Source: Cyanobacteria bacterium OH_CBrB_359 (GTDB taxonomy: Bacteria; Cyanobacteriota; Vampirovibrionia; Gastranaerophilales; Gastranaerophilaceae). Taken from it: a stretch of DNA of 64,000 nucleotides. The notes under the pieces were generated by a model that did not search any database, had not been told where the DNA came from, and worked only from the letters and a program-made list of their open reading frames with translations. Positions within the stretch are counted from its first letter, which is position 1, and each line of letters starts with the position of its first letter. The DNA is taken from the NCBI GenBank assembly GCA_023433065.1, contig JAEZET010000004.1, positions 620,001 through 684,000 of the forward strand. Reading direction: 5' to 3'. Below, piece after piece: positions 51,390 to 61,207 of this stretch. A program made the translations under genes and the position numbers.

Positions 51390-53219
51390 TTGAGCGCAAA
51401 GTACATTCCTCTATATAGAAAATATCGTCCCCAGACATTTTTTGACCTTATTGGTCAGGAAAATATCGTAAATGCTTTAAGTAATGCTATTAAATTAAAT
51501 AGAATCGCCCACGCTTATTTGCTTTGCGGTCCCAGAGGCACAGGTAAAACATCATCAGCAAGAATATTAGCAAAGTCTTTAAATTGTAAAGAAGGTCCAA
51601 CATTAAAACCTTGTGGTGTTTGCCCGAGCTGCCTTGATATTATGAATTCTGTTCCTGTTGATGTTATAGAAATAGATGCTGCCAGTAACCGCTCTGTTGA
51701 AGATACGCAAGCCATTTTGGAAAAAATCCAATACGTTCCTGTTAACGGAAGATATAAAATTTATGTTATAGATGAAGTCCATATGCTATCGAATCATGCC
51801 TTTAATGCGCTTTTAAAAACACTTGAAGAGCCGCCTGAAAATGTTATCTTTATTCTTGCTACAACAGAACCTCACAAAGTTTTGGAGACAATAATTTCAA
51901 GATGCCAGAGATTTGATTTCAGAAGAATTACAACGGATGATATCGTGAAAAGGCTTGAATTTATTGCAAAAGAAGAAAATATTAATATATCAAAAGAGGC
52001 ATTGATTTCAATCGCTAAAAATTCTGCAGGAGGAATGAGAGACGCAGTTGCACTTTTAGATCAGATAAGTGTTTTAGGACAAAATAAACAAATTACGACA
52101 GATGATATTAATGAACTTTTAGGCAAAGTTTCTTATGAAATTTTGTTTGAAATTGCTGAGTGTATTTTAGCTTCAGACAACAATAATGCTGTTTCTTTAA
52201 TAGATAAAATATATAATAAAGGCAACGAGCCGTCTCAAATCATAAATAATTTAATCCAATATTTTAGAGATTTGATGATTGTTAAAAACTGTAATGATAA
52301 ATCTCTGATTTTCAATATGACTCAGCTAAATGAAAGTTATTATGAGAAAATTCACTCTCAGTCAGAACTTTTTGAGACTGAGGTTATAATAAATCTTATT
52401 GATAAATTGGCTTATTATGCTGTTCAAATTAAAGAAACAACAAATAAATATCTTTGGCTTGAGCTTTGTATTATTGATATATCAAGCTCGGGGAATATCT
52501 TAAAATTATCATCTCTTGAAAAGCGGATAGAAAATCTTGAGGATAAAGTTAACGACAATAATATTAACCACTCTTCCGCTGCTCCTGTAGCTCAGATTCT
52601 TAAAAAGGAATCTACTGCTCCTATTAAACCAGAACCAAAAAATATTGAACCTCAGGTAAAACAAGTTAAGACAAAAACAACCAAAGAAATTCAATCTCCG
52701 CCTGTTCAGGAATCTCAAACAGAAGCACAGAGCATATCTCTTTCTTCTAATAATGATACGGGGCACTTATGGACTTCAGTCCTTCAAAATATTGAAAGTA
52801 TGCCATCAAGAACATTTTATATGAGTTTAGCAAGACCTATCGAAATTAGTGAACAAAAAATTGTAATCTCTTTTGCTAAGGAAATTTTTGTAAAACAGGC
52901 AAAAGAAGACTCAAAGAAAAATCCTCTTAAAAATGCCGCTATGAAGTATTTTTCTGTTTCAGACATAAATATTCAGGTCGTTTTAAATGAAAATCCATCT
53001 TCATTAAAAATATCTTCTGATGTCGAAGATAAAAAAAAAATTGATGAATCCAAACCACAAGAACTAAAAACAGAAAATTCTCAACTTAACTCTGAAGTAA
53101 ATGAAGATGATGAATATTACGACAATATGCTGCCTAAAAGTACTTCAGCTGTTGATTATCAGCATTCAGACCAGGCGAAAATGATTTTAGAATTATTTGA
53201 CGGTAAATATATTGATTAA
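51390..53219 (+). CDS. dnaX: DNA polymerase III subunits gamma/tau
   Basis: 609 aa. TTG start at 51390 with TGGAG upstream. 'YRKYRPQTFFDLIGQENIVN' opens; Walker A 'CGPRGTGKTSSARILAKSLN', a four-Cys zinc site ('CKEGPTLKPCGVCPSC'), 'VIDEVHMLSNHAFNALLKTL' and 'RCQRFDFRRIT' follow. A Pro/Lys/Glu-rich linker (about 395-450) precedes a C-terminal tau-type domain. Clamp-loader ATPase. Its stop overlaps smpB by four bases. Confidence 0.96.
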   Translation: MSAKYIPLYRKYRPQTFFDLIGQENIVNALSNAIKLNRIAHAYLLCGPRGTGKTSSARILAKSLNCKEGPTLKPCGVCPSCLDIMNSVPVDVIEIDAASNRSVEDTQAILEKIQYVPVNGRYKIYVIDEVHMLSNHAFNALLKTLEEPPENVIFILATTEPHKVLETIISRCQRFDFRRITTDDIVKRLEFIAKEENINISKEALISIAKNSAGGMRDAVALLDQISVLGQNKQITTDDINELLGKVSYEILFEIAECILASDNNNAVSLIDKIYNKGNEPSQIINNLIQYFRDLMIVKNCNDKSLIFNMTQLNESYYEKIHSQSELFETEVIINLIDKLAYYAVQIKETTNKYLWLELCIIDISSSGNILKLSSLEKRIENLEDKVNDNNINHSSAAPVAQILKKESTAPIKPEPKNIEPQVKQVKTKTTKEIQSPPVQESQTEAQSISLSSNNDTGHLWTSVLQNIESMPSRTFYMSLARPIEISEQKIVISFAKEIFVKQAKEDSKKNPLKNAAMKYFSVSDINIQVVLNENPSSLKISSDVEDKKKIDESKPQELKTENSQLNSEVNEDDEYYDNMLPKSTSAVDYQHSDQAKMILELFDGKYID

Positions 53220-53665
53220 TATGACTTTAAAGCTCTTTGGATATCCCTGTTCTGGTCTTTTTTTGCAAGGGAATCTCTCTTGTCATGGAGTTTTTTACCT
53301 TTTGCAAGTGCTATTTCAACTTTAGCCCATCCGTTTTCTATAAAAATTTCGAGAGAAATTATTGTATAGCCTTCTTTTTTTGTTTTTCCTAATATTTTAT
53401 TAATTTCACTTTTATTAAGGAGCAGTTTTCTTACCCTTTTTGCCTCATGGTTATATCTGTTTCCCTGTTCATAAGGGCTTATGTGACAATCATATAAAAA
53501 AGCCTGTGCGTCTTCAATTTTTACAAAGCTGTCTTTGAGATTTACTGCGCCTTTTCTTACAGATTTAATTTCTGTACCTGAAAGTACCATACCTGCAATG
53601 TATTTGTCGAAGATATGGTAATCATGAAATGCTTTTCTGTTTGTTGAAATAATTTTTTTAGACAT
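53216..53665 (-). CDS. smpB: SsrA (tmRNA)-binding protein
   Basis: 149 aa. 'RKAFHDYHIFDKYIAGMVLS' then 'GTEIKSVRKGAVNLKDSFVK' are the SmpB core; the C-terminal tail 'HDKRDSLAKKDQNRDIQRAL' is basic as needed for mRNA-channel probing. Ribosome rescue partner of tmRNA; no ssrA gene was seen in this window. Confidence 0.96.
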   Translation of the reverse strand: MSKKIISTNRKAFHDYHIFDKYIAGMVLSGTEIKSVRKGAVNLKDSFVKIEDAQAFLYDCHISPYEQGNRYNHEAKRVRKLLLNKSEINKILGKTKKEGYTIISLEIFIENGWAKVEIALAKGKKLHDKRDSLAKKDQNRDIQRALKSY

Positions 53666-53686
53666 ATTCGGATTATAACATAAGGA

Positions 53687-55840
53687 TTAATTTTCTTTTT
53701 TATAAATCAGAATATTTTTGCTGCTGCTTTCACCTTCAGATTCTTCAATGAATTTTTTGTACAGTTTAAATTTTTTGGAAATGAAATATTCATCAGGGAC
53801 AAAACATATTGAAAAAGCCGGAATTCTGTTTGTTTTAGAAGAAGTTAGTATAATTTTATCTATATCTGTATATATACAAGGCGAAATGTGTGATGATGTG
53901 AAGTGAATATTGCCATTGAGAACATAATATTCATTTACTCTTTCATTGAAGTATTTAATTGTTTCTGTTAATTGTGATTGGTTTTGGATAACAATATAGT
54001 CGTAATTATCAATTTTATGGTTATCTAAGTCTTCAAGCAAAAGAAAATCCACCTTCCATCCTTCATTTTCCATTATTTTAAAAACATAGGACCTAAAAGA
54101 ATTGTTTACAAAAAATGCAATGTTTTTGTTACCGGGCGCTTTTTCCATTTCTCTTTTCATTTTGCATTCAATTACATTTGAGTCAAAAGAGGTATTGTCA
54201 GAACATTGAATTCTCGTTTTTAATTCTTCATATGAACTTTGGTGTTTTAGCATGTACAAAAGTCTTACCAGCGGTCTAGAAGGCAAATGTGTCGAAATTA
54301 CTACCATATAAGAAAAACAGAAGAATATTATAATCCACTTGTAAATATTCTTGTTACTCCTTATATAAGAATAAACAAGAATAGGAGAGGTTAGTATCAT
54401 AAAAAATGTAACGAACCTTACACTATAAATCATAAATCCTATTGCAAATGATAAAACCAAAAGGTTTATGTAAAACATTGTACTTAATGATGCTAAAAGA
54501 GTTGCGACTTTTGAAAATTTACATTTAATTGCTCTATAAAATGAATAAAAAATACAGGGTATAAAAACTAAAACCCCAAGGACACCGCAGCCGGTGATGC
54601 TCTCGAGGACATCTTTATTCAAACCTTTTTGCATTTGGGCAATGACACCAATATCATAGTTAATATTAAATAAATCAAATATCGATTTTTGAAGCCCGTA
54701 TACATAGCCGCTCAGATAATTTGCATACTTAAAACCTGCTGAATCTATAAGTAGAAAATTATATCTTATAAAGTTGGCAATAAATGCCTTATAACCTCCA
54801 AAAAAATTATGCATTTGAATTGTACTTTTCATTCCGAAAGGGTTTGAATAGTTAATTAAGTTTAAAACGTAATTATAGGAAGAAAAAATTATAAAATTTA
54901 TTATTATAAGCCATATCAGCAAGAAAATATTTTTGTAAGAATTTCCTTTCTTATACAGCATTGTTATTATAAAACATATAAATATAACTCCCGGCAGAGC
55001 TATTACTGCAGGAGATTTAGTTCCCATTGCAATTGCATATGCAAGAGCCGAGAAGAATACGGGAGCCTTTTGGTTTTCTGTCATAGCATAAAAATATAGG
55101 AAAATGCTTGATAAAACCAAAGCTCCGAGCATAAGGTCAGTTTCAATTGAAGAAGCTTCAATCAAGACAGATGTGAACGATGTAAGTATAAAAACTGCCC
55201 ATAGTTTTTTTCGTTCACTAAAATTCAAGATACTCAAAAAATTATATAAAACGCTAACAGTTGCTAAAAACGATACGAATGAAAATAGTCCTAAACCTAC
55301 GTCATTTTTTAAAAACACATATACCCAGCTGTATAAAAGTTCTGAGTTTATCGGCATAACAAATATTCTTGAGTCAGCGAAATCAAAATGGTTTAAGCTT
55401 CCGTTGGAAATCCAAAATGGCACTCGGGCTAAGTGATATGTAAGTGCATCATATGAGTTCACCGGAAGGAAAGCCGCCAGAATAAAAGTTACCGTTAAAA
55501 AGAATAAAAAAGATAAATACAATATTGTAAATGATTTATCTTTTATTAATGCTTTTTTAAATTTCCTTGTTATTCCCGTAAAATCAATTTTATATAAGGG
55601 TCTTTTTCTTTTTAACCAAAAAATAATACCTGAAATTAGAAATATAAAATTTCCCGCTAATACCCCGTTTGCTGAAATTATACCGAAAAGTGATAAGATT
55701 TCCAATGTCAATATTATTTGGGCAAATGCAATAAGGAGAAAATATATAAATCCTATCCCGTATTTTTTGGGTTCAAATACCGATGCAGTGAGGTAAGAAG
55801 ATATACAAATCATAATTAAAGATATAATAAATAAAATCAT
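53687..55840 (-). CDS. Large membrane protein, GT39/ArnT-like glycosyltransferase plan (717 aa)
   Basis: About twelve hydrophobic segments in residues 1-510. 'PVNSYDALTYHLARVPFWIS' (about 122-141) has the Asp-containing first periplasmic loop expected of GT-C enzymes, and 'FADSRIFVMPINSELLYSW' and 'LIEASSIETDLMLGALVLSS' the following loop and acidic residues. The last 190 residues are a soluble domain ('FLLLEDLDNHKIDNYDYIVI'). It probably transfers a sugar from a lipid carrier; substrate unknown. It follows smpB upstream on the same strand by 21 bases. Confidence 0.65.
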   Translation of the reverse strand: MILFIISLIMICISSYLTASVFEPKKYGIGFIYFLLIAFAQIILTLEILSLFGIISANGVLAGNFIFLISGIIFWLKRKRPLYKIDFTGITRKFKKALIKDKSFTILYLSFLFFLTVTFILAAFLPVNSYDALTYHLARVPFWISNGSLNHFDFADSRIFVMPINSELLYSWVYVFLKNDVGLGLFSFVSFLATVSVLYNFLSILNFSERKKLWAVFILTSFTSVLIEASSIETDLMLGALVLSSIFLYFYAMTENQKAPVFFSALAYAIAMGTKSPAVIALPGVIFICFIITMLYKKGNSYKNIFLLIWLIIINFIIFSSYNYVLNLINYSNPFGMKSTIQMHNFFGGYKAFIANFIRYNFLLIDSAGFKYANYLSGYVYGLQKSIFDLFNINYDIGVIAQMQKGLNKDVLESITGCGVLGVLVFIPCIFYSFYRAIKCKFSKVATLLASLSTMFYINLLVLSFAIGFMIYSVRFVTFFMILTSPILVYSYIRSNKNIYKWIIIFFCFSYMVVISTHLPSRPLVRLLYMLKHQSSYEELKTRIQCSDNTSFDSNVIECKMKREMEKAPGNKNIAFFVNNSFRSYVFKIMENEGWKVDFLLLEDLDNHKIDNYDYIVIQNQSQLTETIKYFNERVNEYYVLNGNIHFTSSHISPCIYTDIDKIILTSSKTNRIPAFSICFVPDEYFISKKFKLYKKFIEESEGESSSKNILIYKKEN

Positions 55841-55859
55841 AATAATCTCATTGCAAATT

Positions 55860-56016
55860 TAAAATAATTATATAACTAATACTATTAAATAAAAATATAT
55901 ATACAAGTGGTTAATATACGAAACAATTGAAATAAGGATAATATATGTTTATACATATTCCACTCTCACTCGTAAACTGTTTTCAAATGACCGATTTTCT
56001 CGGTCTTTTTTTTTTT
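55860..56016 (+). ncRNA. Candidate small RNA or leader ending in an intrinsic terminator
   Basis: GACCGA-TTTTC-TCGGTC (55989-56005) followed by eleven T is a strong plus-strand terminator, yet no plus-strand gene precedes it (the last one, dnaX, ended 2.8 kb earlier). A transcript must start in 55860-55950. ATG 55945 with AAGGA upstream opens 25 codons that run through the hairpin, so a coding role is doubtful. The 5' end is unknown. Confidence 0.4.
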
Positions 56017-56129
56017 ATTTAATTTAAAAGTTTTATTATTTTTTGAATCTGCTTTAAAACTCCTGCTTCTAATCTAATTTAAACTGCTAATTCTGGCTTA
56101 TTATTTTAATTTAATGTAAAATAGAATCC

Positions 56130-56942
56130 ATGGGTAATGTAAATTTCTATTTTAAACAAACCGCTACTTATCAGCTATACCGTTTAATACTAAGACAGCT
56201 GAATGATTTTTTTGAAACTCTTGGAAATATTGGTATAAGATTTACAAGAGTTTTAGAATATATTTTTTCTCTTCATATCAAGAAAAAACATTTGATAGAA
56301 CAGGCTTCAAGGTTTGCTGTGGATTCCTTGCCTATTACTCTTTCAATTGTTTCTATGACCGCAATTATTGTAGCTATTCAAGTTGCGCCTGAAATGGTTA
56401 AGCAGGGCGGAAAAGATTATATAGGCATGCTGGTGGCTATGGTTATGGTAAGAGAAGTAGGGGCAATAATGTCAGGTTTTGCTATAATTTCCATGATAGG
56501 TTCTTCAATAGCATCTGAAATAGCAACTATGAAAGTGACAGAACAGTTGGATGCAATGAAAACTTTAAAGGTTGACCCGTTTCAATATCTTTTTGTTCCA
56601 AGAGTTCTTGCAGGAGGAATTATGATGCCGTTTATAGTCATTGTTTCTTCTTTTGTGGGAATATTAGCGGCAGGTCTTTCAGCTACAGCAGTTTCACCCG
56701 ATGTAAGCGGACTTTCTTATGTCAATTCAGTATGGTACGGGCTTGATTTAAAAGATATAAGAATTTGTCTTTTAAAATCATCGGTTTTTGGTATGGCGAT
56801 ATCCCTGATTAGTGCCAGTTGCGGTTATGATGCGCAAGGTGGTGCAAAAGGTGTTGGAATAGCTACTACAAAGGCTGTTGTGTGGTCATTTGTTGCTATA
56901 GTTATAATTGATATGATTTTTGCATTAATCTTTTATTTTTAA
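56130..56942 (+). CDS. mlaE: MlaE-family lipid ABC permease
   Basis: 270 aa. 'IEQASRFAVDSLPITLSIVS', 'MVRGVG'-type segment as 'AMVMVREVGAIMSGFAIISM', and 'EIATMKVTEQLDAMKTLKVD' with 'PFQYLFVPRVLAGGIMMPFI' are diagnostic of MlaE/TTG permeases. Inner-membrane core of a phospholipid transporter. First gene of mlaE-mlaF-mlaD-lpxK-GT9, all on the plus strand. Confidence 0.93.
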   Translation: MGNVNFYFKQTATYQLYRLILRQLNDFFETLGNIGIRFTRVLEYIFSLHIKKKHLIEQASRFAVDSLPITLSIVSMTAIIVAIQVAPEMVKQGGKDYIGMLVAMVMVREVGAIMSGFAIISMIGSSIASEIATMKVTEQLDAMKTLKVDPFQYLFVPRVLAGGIMMPFIVIVSSFVGILAAGLSATAVSPDVSGLSYVNSVWYGLDLKDIRICLLKSSVFGMAISLISASCGYDAQGGAKGVGIATTKAVVWSFVAIVIIDMIFALIFYF

Positions 56943-56952
56943 GAAGGTAGTT

Positions 56953-57684
56953 ATGAGTATAAAAATTGAACATATAACAAAAATATTTGATGATATAAAA
57001 GTTCTTGATGATATATCTTTTGAAGTTAAAGATAAAGAAATTCTTGCTGTTGTGGGATTTTCAGGCTCAGGGAAAAGTACTATCCTAAAGCTTATTTGTG
57101 GTCTTATTGATGCGGATGACGGCAAAATAGAGGTTAGTGACGAAGGCGATATCGCTATGGTATTTCAGTATTCTGCGTTGTTTGATTCTCTAAATGTATA
57201 TGATAACATTGCTTTTGCGCTTGAAGAAAGAAAAGAATTTAAAGGAAAATATACTAAACAACAACTTGATGAGATAGTCTCTAAAAATCTTAAAACAGTC
57301 GGTTTGGAAGGTATTGAGACAAAATTTCCGCATGAGCTGTCAGGCGGCATGCAAAAACGTGTAAGCTTCGCCAGGGCAATTGTCACGGAACCTAAAATAA
57401 TATTATATGATGAACCTACTGCCGGTTTGGATCCTGTTGTTTCAACTCTTATTGAAGATTATATATTAAGATTGAAAGAAGAAACAAAATCAACAGCAAT
57501 TGTTGTTACCCATCAGATGTCAACAATAACAAGGTGCGCAGATAGAGTAATAATGTTATATGGAGGCAAGATAGTTTTTGAAGGGACTCCAAAAGAAATG
57601 CTCGAAAAACGGACTCCGTATACAAAGCAGTTTGTATCGGCAGAACTGGAAGGTCCTATGAAAATTACCGCTTCAAGTTTTTAG
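56953..57684 (+). CDS. mlaF: MlaF-family lipid ABC ATPase
   Basis: 243 aa. Walker A 'GFSGSGKSTILKLICGLIDA' (about 34-53), signature 'ELSGGMQKRVSFARAIVTEP', Walker B 'IILYDEPTAGLDPVVS'. 'MVFQYSALFDSLNVYDNIAF' is the MlaF-type Q-loop. It drives MlaE, 10 bases upstream. Confidence 0.93.
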   Translation: MSIKIEHITKIFDDIKVLDDISFEVKDKEILAVVGFSGSGKSTILKLICGLIDADDGKIEVSDEGDIAMVFQYSALFDSLNVYDNIAFALEERKEFKGKYTKQQLDEIVSKNLKTVGLEGIETKFPHELSGGMQKRVSFARAIVTEPKIILYDEPTAGLDPVVSTLIEDYILRLKEETKSTAIVVTHQMSTITRCADRVIMLYGGKIVFEGTPKEMLEKRTPYTKQFVSAELEGPMKITASSF

Positions 57685-57723
57685 GAATCTATTGTAGAAT
57701 TAAGAAAGAGAAAAGGATTTAAA

Positions 57724-59085
57724 ATGAGATTTTCATCATCTTTCAAAGTCGGAATACTAACTTTAACAGCAATAATAATACTTGTATTTACTGTCTTATG
57801 GATAAAAGGTAGGACTTTATCAGGTGGAGAAAGAATATCTGTTGAATTTAAGGATATTAATGGAATGAGAGCCGGTTCAGGAGTTCAGATGATGGGGGTC
57901 AGAATCGGTCAGGTTGAAGAATTAGTACCTAAAGTAAGTGATGATGATAGTGGTGTTATTGTTAGATTTGTTATAACAGAGCCTAATGTTACAATTCCTA
58001 AGGCTTCTATTATTTCGATTCAGCAATCCGGTTTAATAGGTGAGCAATTTCTTGAGATTACGCCTCCACAAATAAAAACTATTTATATTCCGGTTACAAA
58101 TAAATCAAAAATACTTCATATTAAAGATAAAGTTCAAATGCTTCTTAGTAAAGAGTATTATGATGTTGGTGCAATTAAAAAAATAGAAATTGTTGAGACG
58201 AATACGTTACCATTATTAGAGAGAGAAAATTTAAAATCTCGTCTTGCATATAAAATAGGCTATATCATTGATTTACCGGGCTTAATTTTGCCAGACATGA
58301 TACGAGGCAAGATAGCATCATATAACGGGAATGAAAAGTTGAGGCTAGTTGTCAGTGATGATACAGAGGTTCCTTATCCTCAGACGAATTCCAAATATAC
58401 GGTACAAGAACCAATGCGTTTATCTGACTTTATGAAACTGCAGTATAGAAGCGCCCAGTCATTGGCAACAACAAATGACAGAATTGCTCTTTTGCTTTCT
58501 GATGACGTAATAGAAGACCTTAAAAATTCTGCAGACAATATGAATCAGCTTACTGTTAATGCAAATACCACTTTTGAAAAAGCTCAAACGCTTATCGATA
58601 CGTCAAAAGAAGAACTTATGTCATTGTCTAAAAATGCAAATAATTTGACGTTTAAATTATCCGTACTTACTGAAAATATTAATAAATACGCAGAAGATAA
58701 AGACTTTATGTCGGATGTGGCTCAAACCACAAAATCAGTCAATAGGTTATCTACTAATTTGAATAACCTTCTTGAAGATCCGATGACAAAAAGTACGATT
58801 GCAAATCTTAACGCAACAACGAAAAACATTGCTGAAGTTTCTGCTTACGTTAACGATATGACAAAAGATGAACAGCTTAAAGCTAACATTAATGACTCTG
58901 TTTCAAAATTAAATACAGCTCTTGACAAGTTAACGATTACTTTGGATACAGTGAATTATGTAACAGCAAATGATAAAGATAAGATTCAGCAAACAATGTG
59001 CGATGTTAACATTATGTCCAGAAATTTAAGAAAATTCTCAGAAAAACTAAATAAAAGATTCTTATTATTCAGATTGATGTTCTAA
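57724..59085 (+). CDS. mlaD: MCE-domain lipid-binding protein (MlaD-like)
   Basis: 453 aa. One N-terminal helix (VGILTLTAIIILVFTVLWIK), an MCE domain ('VEFKDINGMRAGSGVQMMGV', 'RIGQVEELVPKVSDDDSG', 'SIQQSGLIGEQFLEITPP'), an insertion of about 130 residues, then a long helical tail with repeated Asn-rich heptads ('NNLTFKLSVLTENINKYAED', 'TKSVNRLSTNLNNLLEDPMT'). The long tail suggests a needle or tunnel across the periplasm and not the short E. coli MlaD form. Confidence 0.88.
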   Translation: MRFSSSFKVGILTLTAIIILVFTVLWIKGRTLSGGERISVEFKDINGMRAGSGVQMMGVRIGQVEELVPKVSDDDSGVIVRFVITEPNVTIPKASIISIQQSGLIGEQFLEITPPQIKTIYIPVTNKSKILHIKDKVQMLLSKEYYDVGAIKKIEIVETNTLPLLERENLKSRLAYKIGYIIDLPGLILPDMIRGKIASYNGNEKLRLVVSDDTEVPYPQTNSKYTVQEPMRLSDFMKLQYRSAQSLATTNDRIALLLSDDVIEDLKNSADNMNQLTVNANTTFEKAQTLIDTSKEELMSLSKNANNLTFKLSVLTENINKYAEDKDFMSDVAQTTKSVNRLSTNLNNLLEDPMTKSTIANLNATTKNIAEVSAYVNDMTKDEQLKANINDSVSKLNTALDKLTITLDTVNYVTANDKDKIQQTMCDVNIMSRNLRKFSEKLNKRFLLFRLMF

Positions 59086-59089
59086 GTTT

Positions 59090-60160
59090 ATGAAACTATT
59101 TATATCAAAAATTCATTATAAAAATAAGCTGGATTTTTTAGAGATGTTAATTTATCCTTTTTTAAAAGCTGCATCTTTGGTTTATTCTTTGATTGTTAAA
59201 TTTAGAAATTATTTATACGATAATAATTATTTTAAGTCATATAAAGTAAAAGCACCGGTTGTATCTGTCGGAAACCTCACTACAGGAGGGGTTGGTAAAA
59301 CTCCTGTTGCGATAGAAATCGCAAAATATTTTATATCAAAAAATAAAAGAACCGCTGTTATTTTAAGAGGATATGGAGGCAGACTCTCAAACAGAAAAGT
59401 TAATGTAATTTCTGATAGCAAGATTCTTTTGCATACTGCAGATGAGGCTGGAGATGAGGCATTTTTAATTGCGGAAAACTGTCCTCAAGCTATTGTCTTG
59501 ACTTGTACAAACAGAATAAAAGCTGCAAAAAAAGCAATTAATGATTTTGATGCAGAAGTTATTATCCTTGATGATGCATATCAGCATAGAAAAATTGAAA
59601 GAAACATAAATCTTTTACTAGTTGATAATAAAAACAAATTCGGCAATGCAAAATTATTACCTTTAGGTCCTTTAAGAGAGACTTTTGAGGAAGTTAAAAG
59701 AGCTGATAAAATTGTGCTTGTTAATAAAAATTATGATGATGAAGAGGCTTTGAAATATTGTCTTCATCTTGAAAAAAAGTTCAAGAAAAACGTATATTTA
59801 TGTAAGATGATTCCGGATGTTATTTATAATATTAAGACTGAGGATGTTTTACCTTTAGGCTCTGAGATAATGGCATTTTGCGCTATTGGTCAGCCAAAAG
59901 AATTTTACGCATTCTTAAGAGATAAATATAATCTTTTAGTGACTGTTGATTTTGAGGATCATCATCTTTATGATAAAGGGAATATTAAAGAGCTTGTTGA
60001 TATAGCCAATAAAGAAGGTATTAAAACTTTAGTTACGACAGAAAAAGATGCTGTTAAAATCAAGAAAATGTTTTTGGAATATGATACGGATATAAATATT
60101 TATGCACTTAAACTAAAAGCATACCTTGATCTAGAGGAAATTTTAGATGGAGTTGAATAA
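59090..60160 (+). CDS. lpxK: Tetraacyldisaccharide 4'-kinase
   Basis: 356 aa. 'VSVGNLTTGGVGKTPVAIEI' (about 62-81) is the LpxK P-loop, followed by 'AVILRGYGG', 'ADEAGDEAFLIAENCP', 'VIILDDAYQHRKIERNINLL' and 'VDFEDHHLYDKGNIKELVDI'. It phosphorylates the lipid A precursor at the inner membrane, proving lipid A synthesis. Four bases after mlaD. Confidence 0.95.
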   Translation: MKLFISKIHYKNKLDFLEMLIYPFLKAASLVYSLIVKFRNYLYDNNYFKSYKVKAPVVSVGNLTTGGVGKTPVAIEIAKYFISKNKRTAVILRGYGGRLSNRKVNVISDSKILLHTADEAGDEAFLIAENCPQAIVLTCTNRIKAAKKAINDFDAEVIILDDAYQHRKIERNINLLLVDNKNKFGNAKLLPLGPLRETFEEVKRADKIVLVNKNYDDEEALKYCLHLEKKFKKNVYLCKMIPDVIYNIKTEDVLPLGSEIMAFCAIGQPKEFYAFLRDKYNLLVTVDFEDHHLYDKGNIKELVDIANKEGIKTLVTTEKDAVKIKKMFLEYDTDINIYALKLKAYLDLEEILDGVE

Positions 60161-61202
60161 GCAGGTTAAAAAAATTCTTGTTGTAAGATATCGCTTCATT
60201 GGCGATACAATTTTAACTGTTCCCTTCCTGAGAAATTTAAGAAGAGCTTATCCTGATGCTAAAATTGATATGCTTGTAGCTCCCAAATCAGGTGAGGTAA
60301 TTGAAAATTGTCCTTATGTTGATAATTTTCTGTTCTTTGATACAACGAGAAAACATAAGTATGAAAACACAGAACAAAAAAGAAAAACATTTTTTCATTA
60401 TGTGAAACTTTTGAGAAGCAATAAATATGATAAGGCTTATGTTCTAAAACGTTCTTTATCGAGTGCTATTCTTGTGTTTTTAGCTGGGATAAAAGAAAGA
60501 ATAGGCTTCGATACAGAAAAGCGTGGATTTCTCTTAACAAAAAAAGTAAAATATGATAATAAAAAGCATGAGATTGAGTGTTTTTTGGATGTTTTAAAGG
60601 CAGATGATGTTGAGGTCAAAGATTCTTATCTTGAAAATTGGGTTGATGAGACGACCAGTCTAAGAATAAAACTTTTGCTTAAAGAATATGGCATTGAAGA
60701 TAAAACAAAAGTTATAGTTCATGCTACCGCAACAAATCCCGCTAAAGTTTGGCCGCCGGAGAATTTTGCTAAAATTATCGAGTATTTAGCTAATAAAAAA
60801 AATGTTCAAGTTCTTTATATCGGAACTGACTTTGATTCGAAAACTTATGAAATACTTGAAGCACTGATTAAAAATGAGTTGAAGATAAAGCCAATCAATT
60901 TATGTGGAAAATTTACACTCCAAGAGAGTCTTGCTTTTATAAAAAAGGTGGATTTGTTAATAGGCAATGACTCAGGTAATCTTCACATGGCAGCTTCTGT
61001 CGGAACTAAAGTTATCGGAATCTATGGCCCCATGCCTTTTGAAAAATGGTGTGCAAGAGGTGAGGGACATGTACTTTTGAAATCAGATAGAGATTGTGTG
61101 CCTTGCTCACTTAAAAGACCTTGCAACTTAAATTTTGCTTGCTTAAAGGACATTAAAGTTGCTGATGTTATCAAGGCTTATGAATCGATGAATTTGAACT
61201 GA
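60147..61202 (+). CDS. Glycosyltransferase family 9 (heptosyltransferase, WaaF-like)
   Basis: 351 aa. 'ILVVRYRFIGDTILTVPFLR' opens; 'ILVFLAGIKERIGFDTEKRG' and the donor-site 'LLIGNDSGNLHMAASVGTKV' (about 272-291) plus 'RDCVPCSLKRPCNLNFACLK' identify GT9. It transfers heptose to lipid A-Kdo core. It overlaps lpxK by 14 bases, so core assembly is coupled with lipid A synthesis. Confidence 0.9.
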   Translation: MELNKQVKKILVVRYRFIGDTILTVPFLRNLRRAYPDAKIDMLVAPKSGEVIENCPYVDNFLFFDTTRKHKYENTEQKRKTFFHYVKLLRSNKYDKAYVLKRSLSSAILVFLAGIKERIGFDTEKRGFLLTKKVKYDNKKHEIECFLDVLKADDVEVKDSYLENWVDETTSLRIKLLLKEYGIEDKTKVIVHATATNPAKVWPPENFAKIIEYLANKKNVQVLYIGTDFDSKTYEILEALIKNELKIKPINLCGKFTLQESLAFIKKVDLLIGNDSGNLHMAASVGTKVIGIYGPMPFEKWCARGEGHVLLKSDRDCVPCSLKRPCNLNFACLKDIKVADVIKAYESMNLN

Positions 61203-61207
61203 TTATT

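Noticed and set aside
55945..56022. A 25-codon leader peptide
   Set aside because: It reads through the terminator hairpin and its T-run (ending FLGLFFFI), so coding is unlikely to be the function.
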